Under the pieces are notes generated by a model, which worked only from the letters and a program-made list of their open reading frames with translations, was not told the DNA's origin and did no database searches. From Pseudaquidulcibacter saccharophilus (lineage in GTDB: Bacteria; Pseudomonadota; Alphaproteobacteria; Caulobacterales; Aquidulcibacteraceae), in contig NZ_JAHWUS010000002.1 of assembly GCF_019455445.1 (NCBI RefSeq), positions 372,001 through 436,000 of the forward strand: 64,000 nt of DNA, read 5' to 3'. Numbering within the stretch: position 1 is the stretch's first letter; the number at the start of each line of letters is the position of its first letter. A program made the translations under genes and the position numbers. This document shows, one piece after another, positions 28,270 through 35,777 of this stretch.

Positions 28270-28653
28270 ATGAAAATTATCCTCTCCTTTGCAATTTTGC
28301 TTTTATACCAATTAATTGGAAATTTCATCCAAGATTTGTTCCATCTTCCCATTCCTGGAACTGTTATAGGGATGGTTTTATTATTTTTTAGCCTTATTTT
28401 AACAAGGCGTCGTTTTCGCCATACGCATACCAATCCTTTTATTCACTTTTCACTAAAATTATTGCGAATAATGCCAATTTTATATGTACCTGCTGGCGTG
28501 GGTATAATGCAATATTTTGGTATTATTGGTTCTCAAAGTATTCCGATAATTGGCACATTGGTGCTTTCAGCATTACTTTCTATGGTTTTTACAGCCTATT
28601 TTATGACGTTTCTTTTGAAGAAATTAGAAAAAAGTGGGGCAAGCCATGACTAA
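28270..28653 (+). CDS. lrgA: LrgA/CidA family membrane protein
   Basis: A 127-aa protein with four hydrophobic segments and the family motif LPIPGTVIGMVLLFFSL near residues 29-45. A charged loop (RRRFRHTHTN) separates TM2 and TM3. LrgA/CidA proteins were first described as holin-like; in Bacillus subtilis the PftAB pair and in Streptococcus mutans LrgAB act in pyruvate transport. The 8-base overlap with lrgB suggests a two-subunit unit. Confidence 0.88.
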   Translation: MKIILSFAILLLYQLIGNFIQDLFHLPIPGTVIGMVLLFFSLILTRRRFRHTHTNPFIHFSLKLLRIMPILYVPAGVGIMQYFGIIGSQSIPIIGTLVLSALLSMVFTAYFMTFLLKKLEKSGASHD

Positions 28654-29365
28654 TGCATTGCATAATCTTTTTACTTCCCCGATATTTTTCCTTACTCTAA
28701 CTATGCTTTTATATGCAGGCTTTGAAAAGCTATTTATAAAAGCGAACTTCAACCCTTTGGTAAATCCAGTAATGCTGACCATTGCTTTTGTAGTTGGGTT
28801 TTTGATGATTTTTAATATTGATTATCAAACCTATTTTCAAAATGTAGGTTTGTTAAACTTCCTGCTTGGCCCTGCAACCGTTGCCTTGGCAATACCGTTG
28901 TATCGATCTTATGAGGAAATTAAGAAAGCAAGCCATGTCATTGTTATTACGCTAATAATTGGTTCTTTATTTGCAATCATAAGCGCGGTTAGTTTTGCTT
29001 ATTTTCTTGGTGGTTCAAAAGAGGTTGTTCTATCATTTGCACCACGTTCTGCTACATCGCCAATTGCAATTGGGATATCGCAGGAAATTGGCGGTATCCC
29101 GTCTCTAACTGCTGCATTAGTTATTATTACCGGTATTTTTTGTGCCATGAGTTCGACAATTATTTTTAATATCTTGGGCATCAAAGATAAGCGAGCGCGT
29201 GGTTTTGCCACTGGGCTTGTTGGGCATGGTATTGGAACAGCACATAAAATGCGCCAAAGCGAACAAGCGGGCGCTTTTGCAGGGCTTGCAATGGCACTTA
29301 ATGGTGTTGCAACGGCAATATTGGTGCCGTTAGTAGTACCTATTATAATGAAATTAATGCATTAA
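28646..29365 (+). CDS. lrgB: LrgB/CidB family membrane protein
   Basis: A 239-aa polytopic membrane protein with about six to seven segments. The family's conserved second half is clear: APRSATSPIAIGISQEIGG, TGIFCAMSSTIIFNILGIKD, and ATGLVGHGIGTAHKMRQSEQ. ATG 28646 lies within the lrgA stop region; GTG 28634 is an in-frame alternative. It partners LrgA. It converges with nadE with a 4-base overlap of coding ends. Confidence 0.9.
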   Translation: MTNALHNLFTSPIFFLTLTMLLYAGFEKLFIKANFNPLVNPVMLTIAFVVGFLMIFNIDYQTYFQNVGLLNFLLGPATVALAIPLYRSYEEIKKASHVIVITLIIGSLFAIISAVSFAYFLGGSKEVVLSFAPRSATSPIAIGISQEIGGIPSLTAALVIITGIFCAMSSTIIFNILGIKDKRARGFATGLVGHGIGTAHKMRQSEQAGAFAGLAMALNGVATAILVPLVVPIIMKLMH

Positions 29366-31026
29366 AACTTATCACGGTATTTATTAGTAATTGGATATCG
29401 TCTATCGCGGCCAAAGTTCTTGTGCCCAATTTTTACACCTGGTGGTGCTTGTCGGCGTTTGTATTCGGCAAGATACAACAGATTTTGCACACGTTTTACT
29501 GTTTCGGGCGCATAGCCAAGCGCAAGAATATCCTCAACTTCATCTTCAAGCTCAATGAAATGGTAAAGCATATCGTCTAGCTCTTCATATGGTGGCAAGC
29601 TATCTTGATCTTTTTGGTTTTCACGTAATTCAGCAGATGGTGGCTTATCAATGATATTTTGAGGAATAACAATGCCTTTGGGACCGAGGCCTATTTTACA
29701 TGTATTTTTATTACGCCAATCTGAAAGTTTGAAAACTTCGGTCTTATAAATATCTTTGAGGCAATTATAACCGCCGCACATGTCACCATAAAGCGTTGCG
29801 TAGCCAACCGCCATTTCTGATTTATTGCCAGTGGTTAAAACCATGTGTCCATATTTGTTTGATAGTGCCATCAAAATTACGGCCCGTGTGCGGCTTTGGA
29901 TGTTTTCTTCTGTTATGTCAGGTTTATAACCAGTGAATTGAGGTGCAAGGGCATTATTAAATTCGCCAACCATACCTTCAATCGGGACAATCTCATAACG
30001 CACCCCTAATGCGTTTGCGCAATCTTCGGCATCGCCAAGGCTCTCGCCAGAAGTATATTTTGAAGGCATCATTACGCATATTACACGTTCGGCACCCAAT
30101 GCATCGACCGCCATTGCAGCAGAAATCGCGCTATCAATACCACCTGAAAGCCCTAATAAAACACCTGGAAAGCGATTTTTATTAATATAATCACGCAATG
30201 AAAGCACTGTTGCACAATAATCTTGTTCAATATCAGTTATTGCAATCGCGTCAGACGCCGTTTTCAAATTCCAAATGCCGTTTTCAATTTCCCAATCACT
30301 TATGCCAACATTTTCTTCAAATTGAGCTATATGGAAACGCGCATTTTTGTTTTGATCAATTATAAAGCTGCCGCCATCGAAACATAATTCATCCTGACCA
30401 CCTAATTGGTTTAGATAAAGCAATGGAATATTATTTTCTTTTACCCGTTCCTGTGCAACGGTCATACGGCGCGCTACTGCACCGCGGCGATAAGGTGACC
30501 CATTCGCCACCAAAAGCACCCCTGCCCCATTTTCTGTTAGTTTATTGCAAACCTTTGGGAACCATATATCTTCGCAAATCGGCAACCCAATTTTTAACCC
30601 CTTATAATCAACAGGATAAAAATTGTTGCCGGAAACAAATACACGTTTTTCATCGAAAACATCATAATTTGGTAATTCGTGTTTAAATCGGTATTCAACA
30701 CGCCCCTCATTGATAAATGCAACAGCATTATAAAGGTTATTACCTTCGCGCACTGGTGAGCCAATTATTACCGCAGGGCCATTAACAAATTCATTGGCAA
30801 TAGTTTGAATTGCCGCCATACAATCAATTACCGCAGCCGGTTTCAATACCAAATCTTCTGGCGGGTAGCCAACAATGAATAATTCAGTAAACATAACAAT
30901 ATCTGCATTTGCGGAAATTGCTTGTTCAATATATTTTCGTGCTATTCCAACGTTGCCTTCAATATCGCCGACAATCGGGTTGGCTTGAACGCTATAAATA
31001 CGGCATGTTTGTTTTTGTATTTTCAT
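29362..31026 (-). CDS. nadE: Glutamine-dependent NAD+ synthetase
   Basis: Final step of NAD synthesis, amidating deamido-NAD. It is 554 aa with an N-terminal nitrilase-type glutaminase domain and a C-terminal synthetase domain. The glutaminase triad is Glu in FTELFIVGYPPEDL, Lys in KHELPNYDVFDEKR and Cys in LPICEDIWFP. The synthetase has the PP-loop GLSGGIDSAISAAMAV and TGNKSEMAVGYATLYGDMCG. With nadABC in the same window, only nadD of the de novo route is missing here. It is monocistronic in context. Confidence 0.96.
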   Translation of the reverse strand: MKIQKQTCRIYSVQANPIVGDIEGNVGIARKYIEQAISANADIVMFTELFIVGYPPEDLVLKPAAVIDCMAAIQTIANEFVNGPAVIIGSPVREGNNLYNAVAFINEGRVEYRFKHELPNYDVFDEKRVFVSGNNFYPVDYKGLKIGLPICEDIWFPKVCNKLTENGAGVLLVANGSPYRRGAVARRMTVAQERVKENNIPLLYLNQLGGQDELCFDGGSFIIDQNKNARFHIAQFEENVGISDWEIENGIWNLKTASDAIAITDIEQDYCATVLSLRDYINKNRFPGVLLGLSGGIDSAISAAMAVDALGAERVICVMMPSKYTSGESLGDAEDCANALGVRYEIVPIEGMVGEFNNALAPQFTGYKPDITEENIQSRTRAVILMALSNKYGHMVLTTGNKSEMAVGYATLYGDMCGGYNCLKDIYKTEVFKLSDWRNKNTCKIGLGPKGIVIPQNIIDKPPSAELRENQKDQDSLPPYEELDDMLYHFIELEDEVEDILALGYAPETVKRVQNLLYLAEYKRRQAPPGVKIGHKNFGRDRRYPITNKYRDKF

Positions 31027-31147
31027 AATTCCATTTAGCCAAAATTTAGAAAAAGTCGAACCTTCTATTACATTAGATGTTAATTAGGTGAAAAGAAATT
31101 CCATTTCCATAATAAAATAAGTTATAATCGAAACTTGAGGAGAAAAT

Positions 31148-32038
31148 ATGAGCCGCATATTCGATAATTATATTATGGTTGATTGGTCAGCAGCATCGAA
31201 ACCCAATACGGGTAATGATTCTATTTGGATTGGGGTTTTTAAACGTGACGTACGCCTACAGTTGCGCTTTGAATATTTTAATCCTCCAACAAGAATTGCA
31301 GCTTATGAAAAATTGCTTGAGCTATTGCAGGCCTTCGCAAAGCGTGATGATAAAACTCTTTTGGGGTTTGATTTTGGACTTGGGTATCCACAAGGAACAG
31401 CAAAGGCTTTAAAACTTGAAGGAACGCCACAAAAAGCAATTTATGATTTTTTATCGCGCGAAATAAAGGACAAGCCAGATAATTCAAATAATCGCTTTTC
31501 TGTTGCGGCAATGATGAACCGCATTATATCTGGAACGGCATTTCCATTTTGGGGTTGTCCGCCACGTGATGTATTGAAAACTTTACAGCCTAAAAAGACA
31601 GTTCCACACACCAATGATACTTTGGCAGAAATGAGAATTTGTGATTTGGCGGCAAAAGCAACAAGTCCAGTTTGGAAATTATATTCTCCTGGTTCGGTTG
31701 GCTCGCAAACTTTAACCGGTATTCCTTATGTTAATAAAATTTTGAAAGAGATATCAGGCGCAAAGCTTTTCCCTTTCGATATTGGTTTTAAGGCTATTGA
31801 TAAGGGTGATTTAGATGATGTTAGTGTTGTTATAACCGAAATATATCCATCTATGCTAAAAACAAAAGCTATTGATGGCGAAACCAAAGATTTAACCCAA
31901 GTTCGGGCAATCGGTGAGTATTTTGCCACACTTGATGACAATGATAAGCTTGGCGCACTGTTTGGCGGCCTTGCAAAAATTGATGAAAATCAAAAATTAG
32001 CTATTGAGAGCGAAGAAGGCTGGGTTTTAGGTTTTTAG
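31148..32038 (+). CDS. Conserved hypothetical protein, RNase H-like fold suspected
   Basis: A 296-aa soluble protein starting MSRIFDNYIMVDWSAASKPN after a strong GGAG Shine-Dalgarno. The opening MVDWSAA..P..G.DSIWIGVF and LLGFDFGLGYPQG resemble the first strands and acidic residues (Asp12, Asp73 region) of RNase H-like DUF429-type proteins. TEIYPSML later could supply another acidic residue. From memory such sequences occur in other alphaproteobacteria, sometimes annotated near molybdopterin or cobalamin functions, but I cannot support a specific role. Its end overlaps the convergent transglycosylase by 4 bases. Confidence 0.72.
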   Translation: MSRIFDNYIMVDWSAASKPNTGNDSIWIGVFKRDVRLQLRFEYFNPPTRIAAYEKLLELLQAFAKRDDKTLLGFDFGLGYPQGTAKALKLEGTPQKAIYDFLSREIKDKPDNSNNRFSVAAMMNRIISGTAFPFWGCPPRDVLKTLQPKKTVPHTNDTLAEMRICDLAAKATSPVWKLYSPGSVGSQTLTGIPYVNKILKEISGAKLFPFDIGFKAIDKGDLDDVSVVITEIYPSMLKTKAIDGETKDLTQVRAIGEYFATLDDNDKLGALFGGLAKIDENQKLAIESEEGWVLGF

Positions 32039-32931
32039 GCATCATCTTTATTAGGTGATAAAATGCTTACCAATGATTGGCTTTCAAACATGGATTGTAA
32101 CATCTGCAATGCTTGGTATTGTTTATTGTCGTCCGCAGCTTGATACATTTGTGCCATCATTAATGGGTTTTGTGAAAATGAGCTTTTCTTGTCGGCATCA
32201 TTATTCAAAATCCCAAGCGTTGCATCAACATTTGCAAGCTCAAGCGCAGAAAGAAATTTATTATCTAAATCGCTTTTATCATAGCTTGCCAATTCTATTT
32301 TATCGTTTGGCGATATTCCTTGGGTTGCGGTTGAACGCAAATTTTCAAGCAGCTCAACAACGCTAAGTGCGCGCCCATTCTTGTAAAATATTGACTTATT
32401 TGCACTAGCGGCAGTTGGAAATAGATTTGCCGCGATTACTTGTGGGTTGTTTTTTGCATTGTTAATTAAATCTGATGCACCCTTTGCGCCGAGAAAGTGT
32501 GCAGCATATAAATCGCCAGCTTGCGCATCTTGTCCGGTATAGTTTTTAATTACTCGTGCATTATCTGATGCATATTCGGCAGCCATAATTGAAGAAAATT
32601 TAGGGTCATAACGCAAATCTAAGATGCGTTTTCTGGCGTCATTATTGCCAATATAAGCCTTGCCATTTGCATCTGTGTTAATCATGGCGGCTTCATTCAT
32701 TAACCCATGTTTAGCGCCATGTTTCTTAACTGTTTTAAGCCAAGTCTGATCCAAAAATTGAAATAAGCCTTTGGCAGATGATGTACGGGCTCGTGCTTTT
32801 GGGTTTAATGAAGATTCGCGCTTTGCTGTTGCCAATAAAAAGGCAAAATCGACACCAGTCTTATTACTTGCCTGTGCGATTGCTTCGCGAATTGGCACTT
32901 GGTTACTATTTTTGTTTGGGCTTATATCCAT
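32035..32931 (-). CDS. Lytic transglycosylase SLT-domain protein
   Basis: A 298-aa protein. The first 180 residues contain an SLT-like lysozyme fold. The catalytic Glu is in LLATAKRESSLNPKA near residue 39, followed by SSAKGLFQFLDQTW and later GDLYAAHFLGAKGA. No signal peptide or lipobox is visible, so export would need another route, for example with the flagellar or another specialised apparatus. The C-terminal 110 residues are helical and end in a Met/Gln-rich stretch. A hairpin overlaps its ribosome-binding site. Confidence 0.85.
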   Translation of the reverse strand: MDISPNKNSNQVPIREAIAQASNKTGVDFAFLLATAKRESSLNPKARARTSSAKGLFQFLDQTWLKTVKKHGAKHGLMNEAAMINTDANGKAYIGNNDARKRILDLRYDPKFSSIMAAEYASDNARVIKNYTGQDAQAGDLYAAHFLGAKGASDLINNAKNNPQVIAANLFPTAASANKSIFYKNGRALSVVELLENLRSTATQGISPNDKIELASYDKSDLDNKFLSALELANVDATLGILNNDADKKSSFSQNPLMMAQMYQAADDNKQYQALQMLQSMFESQSLVSILSPNKDDA

Positions 32932-32932
32932 G

Positions 32933-32961
32933 GTTCATCCACATTCTGTGTTAGGATGAAC
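32933..32961 (-). promoter_or_regulatory. Start-proximal hairpin of the lytic transglycosylase gene
   Basis: The transcript can pair GTTCATCC (32961-32954) with GGATGAAC (32940-32933), eight base pairs one base before the ATG at 32931. The loop also has a CACA/TGTG inner stem. The only Shine-Dalgarno-like bases, GGATGA, are in the 3' arm, so folding would block ribosome entry. It could equally be a repressor operator at the DNA level. Confidence 0.45.
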
Positions 32962-32987
32962 AAGTAGCTGATTTGGTTAAAATTGCT

Positions 32988-34016
32988 TTAAAAGCGTTTA
33001 TATGAATAGGTTAAAGGGTCATTATTAATTGACTCAATAACATATTTTCCAATCATAGGCGCAAAAAGCCAGCCATTACGATAGGCACCGGTTGCAAGGA
33101 AAATACCTTCTATTGAAGACTGCCCTAAAATTGGCATTTCATCGGTTGTATTTGGTCTTAGGCCTGCACGCGTATTAATAATTTCTTTGCCTACTAATGA
33201 TGGATATAGTCTACAAGCGTTGTTATAAAGCGTGTCGATATCTTCCTGATTAGTTGACCAATCATCATTATTATTTTGCGATGTTGCACCAACAATTGTT
33301 TTTCCTGCACGTGACATAATATAGGTTGAATGATAACGAATTGACCCATCCGCAGGTGCAGGGCAGTCAATTTCAATTACTTGTCCACGTGTTGGGAAAA
33401 GATGGTTTAATTCGGGTAGAGATTCTTTTAATTGATGGCTTTGATAACCAGCAGCAACAATAATTATTTCAGAATTATAATTACCTACCTTGCCGAAAAT
33501 CTTACCTTTTTCTAATGCTAAAACTTCATCATATATAATTGTTCCACCCAAATTTTTAAACAAGTTCAACATTTGTGGGTAAACAACCATAGGGTTCAAC
33601 AACCCATCAGATGCCAATTTCAACGCTGCATTTGTTTTTAGTCCATTTGGTATTTCAATAAAATCAAAATCATAACCAAAAACACGTGATGCAATTTTTT
33701 GTTTTTCAAGAAATTCAATTTCTTCAGGGGTTTCACCTAATGACAGAGCATTTGGGCTAATGGCAATATTCAGATTTTTTGCAAAACCATCCCATAATTT
33801 TCGTGCTGTGAATGCAAAATCTGAAAACTCTTGAGTTGATTGGCATAAACACTCATAAGCAGGTGCAAGCATTCCACCCGCCGCAAGGCCAGCAATATGT
33901 GCAACTTCTGAACTTTCAGTGATAATTTTTACATTATAGCCCGCTTCAAGGGCAAATATTCCACAACTAAGGCCAACGGGCCCCGCACCAATGATATGTA
34001 TTTCAGGCTTTGTCAC
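32988..34016 (-). CDS. thiO: FAD-dependent amino acid oxidase, ThiO (glycine oxidase)-like
   Basis: A 342-aa flavoprotein of the DAO superfamily. The N-terminal FAD loop is IHIIGAGPVGLSCGIFALEAG, with AAGGMLAPAYE following as in ThiO. The C-terminal family motif is RAGLRPNTTDEMPILG with ATGAYRNGWLFAPMIGKYV. ThiO oxidises glycine to the imine used for the thiazole of thiamine. No other thi gene is adjacent, so a general D-amino acid or glycine oxidase is an alternative. Confidence 0.8.
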   Translation of the reverse strand: MTKPEIHIIGAGPVGLSCGIFALEAGYNVKIITESSEVAHIAGLAAGGMLAPAYECLCQSTQEFSDFAFTARKLWDGFAKNLNIAISPNALSLGETPEEIEFLEKQKIASRVFGYDFDFIEIPNGLKTNAALKLASDGLLNPMVVYPQMLNLFKNLGGTIIYDEVLALEKGKIFGKVGNYNSEIIIVAAGYQSHQLKESLPELNHLFPTRGQVIEIDCPAPADGSIRYHSTYIMSRAGKTIVGATSQNNNDDWSTNQEDIDTLYNNACRLYPSLVGKEIINTRAGLRPNTTDEMPILGQSSIEGIFLATGAYRNGWLFAPMIGKYVIESINNDPLTYSYKRF

Positions 34017-34047
34017 ATTAGACGCCTTTTAAAGGAATATTCAAAGA

Positions 34048-34124
34048 TGGTACCGTGAAGTGGATTCGAACCACTGACCTCTAGTGCCACAAACTAGCGT
34101 TCTAACCAACTGAACTATCACGGC
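34048..34124 (-). tRNA. tRNA-His (GTG anticodon), CCA encoded
   Basis: A 77-nt cloverleaf on the minus strand: acceptor GCCGTGA/TCACGGT, D arm GTTC-GAAC, anticodon stem CTAGT/ACTAG with loop TTGTGGC (anticodon GTG), five-base variable loop AGGTC, T arm AGTGG/CCACT with TTCGAAT, discriminator A73 and encoded CCA. No G-1 is encoded (the preceding base is C), and pair 1-72 is G-U with A73. This is the unusual tRNA-His form described in a group of alphaproteobacteria that includes Caulobacter crescentus. Confidence 0.96.
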
Positions 34125-34207
34125 GCATCTTGAGCAAGCGGGACTAGCCGATTTTTATTTTTACGACAAGCCCCACATGACATAAATCAATGATGTTTTT
34201 CAGAAAA

Positions 34208-35035
34208 CTAGACAGTATAGCCCATTTTCCGCAATTCTTCAGTAAGTCTCGCGATACGTGTCTCTTCACTTGGGTGTGTAGATAGGAATTCAGGAGGCTT
34301 GTTTTTATTGGCTTCTGCCATTCTTTGCCACAAACGAATTGATTGACGCGGGTCATAGCCGGCATTTTTCATATATCTTAGGCCAATGATATCAGCTTCT
34401 GATTCTTGCGAGCGTGAAAATGGCATTAAAACGCCATATTGAACCCCAAGACCAAGTGCTTGTGCGATGTCTTGTTGTGCGCCTGTGCTAAGTTTTGTTT
34501 GCCCTAAGCCAATTTGGGCAACACCCATTCCAATCTGTGCAGCAACAGTTTGTGACATGCGCTCAGCAGCATGACGACCAGATACGTGGCCAGTTTCATG
34601 CCCAAGAACACAAGCAAGTTGGTCATCATTTTCAACTAGATCAAGAAGGCCTTTATATACGCCAACCTTGCCACCGGGTAAAACAAATGCGTTGATGGTT
34701 TTATCGTCAAATACTTGATATTCCCACTGTGCATTTTGAATATTTGAAACCGCCGCAATTTTTTGACCTACTTTAGTGACACGATTAATCATTTTCTGGT
34801 CTTTTACAACCGGAGTTTTTTGTTTTACATCGATCCATGCAGAAGCGGAAAGTTGCACTAATTGTGCATCATCAACCAGCATAAGTTGGCTTCTTCCCGT
34901 CTCAGCGTTAGTTGCACAACCTGAAACGAGTACTAACGAACCTGTAGCAAGCCCCATTACCATTTCACGTCTTGATAGACCGTTGCGTGAGTCTTCTGGT
35001 TTTTCGTGGTGATTTAGTCCACAGCTACATGTCAT
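34208..35035 (-). CDS. M48 family metalloprotease, probable lipoprotein
   Basis: A 275-aa zinc protease. The zinc site is HETGH in CVLGHETGHVSGRH near residue 143, with the third ligand Glu in RSQESEADIIG. FLSTHPSEETRIARL is the C-terminal signature of periplasmic M48B proteases such as LoiP/BepA. The N-terminus is odd: MTCSCGLNHHEKPED precedes a twin-Arg-like LSRREMVMG, a hydrophobic stretch and a lipobox VSGC (Cys near 40). It is probably exported and lipidated. GGAGAAG supports the ATG at 35035. Confidence 0.9.
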   Translation of the reverse strand: MTCSCGLNHHEKPEDSRNGLSRREMVMGLATGSLVLVSGCATNAETGRSQLMLVDDAQLVQLSASAWIDVKQKTPVVKDQKMINRVTKVGQKIAAVSNIQNAQWEYQVFDDKTINAFVLPGGKVGVYKGLLDLVENDDQLACVLGHETGHVSGRHAAERMSQTVAAQIGMGVAQIGLGQTKLSTGAQQDIAQALGLGVQYGVLMPFSRSQESEADIIGLRYMKNAGYDPRQSIRLWQRMAEANKNKPPEFLSTHPSEETRIARLTEELRKMGYTV

Positions 35036-35165
35036 ATTGCTTCTCCATAATTTGTTTTAATACTTCCCTCGCCTATAATTTAATATTATTGAAAATAAGT
35101 GCAACAATATATTCATCTGGCGTAAATAATAGCTGTAATAACGTTGCATATATTTGGAGGGTAAC

Positions 35166-35732
35166 ATGAAAGTTAAAACCAACACTCTTATTATTTCAGC
35201 GGCTTTAATCAGTGCAACCTTGTTTAATTCTGCTTATGCAGATGATTTTCGTCAAGGGGGTCGCCGCCAACCACAATTAGTATTATTTGCTGGAAAAGAC
35301 TTTCGTGGCGAAAGTGTCGTTATTAATCGTGATAACCCAGATTTACGTTCAATAAATTTTGATGAAAAAGCGTGGTCATTGGTTGCAACTGGAAAATGGG
35401 AAGTGTGCCTTGATCCTAATTATGGTGTAAGATGCCGCACTTATGAAGGGCGTGTTGACCACCTTGAATCATTCAAGGGACGTGTATCATCTGTGCGCTT
35501 TGTTGGATGGGGTGATAATGATGGTTATGGAACTAGACCAGATTATCCTCGACCAGATTATCCAAGGTTTAATGGAACAAGGGGTTCAGCAACAACCTTT
35601 TACGCCGGTACTATTAATGGATATGACGCAAATAAATCGTCCGCTGACGCATTCTGTCGTGCCCAAGGTAATAACTATTCAGTATATTACGATGGTTATG
35701 GGCGAACATTACAAGACGTTCTTTGTAAATAA
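35166..35732 (+). CDS. Secreted beta/gamma-crystallin domain protein
   Basis: A 188-aa secreted protein starting at ATG 35166 with GGAGG nearby (TTG 35154 is only an upstream in-frame codon). The signal peptide (about residues 1-25) ends near NSAYAD. A beta/gamma-crystallin-like module at about 38-120 runs from QLVLFAGKDFRGES through WEVCLDPNYGVRCRTY to SFKGRVSSVRFVGW. A Pro/Asp/Tyr repeat (RPDYPRPDYPRF) leads into a C-terminal segment with two cysteines. Calcium binding is not assured. Function is unknown; a structural or peptidase-inhibitor-like role is possible. A strong terminator follows. Confidence 0.82.
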   Translation: MKVKTNTLIISAALISATLFNSAYADDFRQGGRRQPQLVLFAGKDFRGESVVINRDNPDLRSINFDEKAWSLVATGKWEVCLDPNYGVRCRTYEGRVDHLESFKGRVSSVRFVGWGDNDGYGTRPDYPRPDYPRFNGTRGSATTFYAGTINGYDANKSSADAFCRAQGNNYSVYYDGYGRTLQDVLCK

Positions 35733-35733
35733 A

Positions 35734-35762
35734 AAAAGGGCGGGAAATTCCCGCCCTTTTCT
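35734..35762. terminator. Bidirectional intrinsic terminator
   Basis: A GGGCGGGA/TCCCGCCC stem (35738-35745 and 35749-35756) around AAT is extended by AAAA/TTTT on the outside. It ends the crystallin-like gene and also the convergent TonB receptor gene (stop at 35778). Confidence 0.9.
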
Positions 35763-35777
35763 ATAATCAATTATGTA

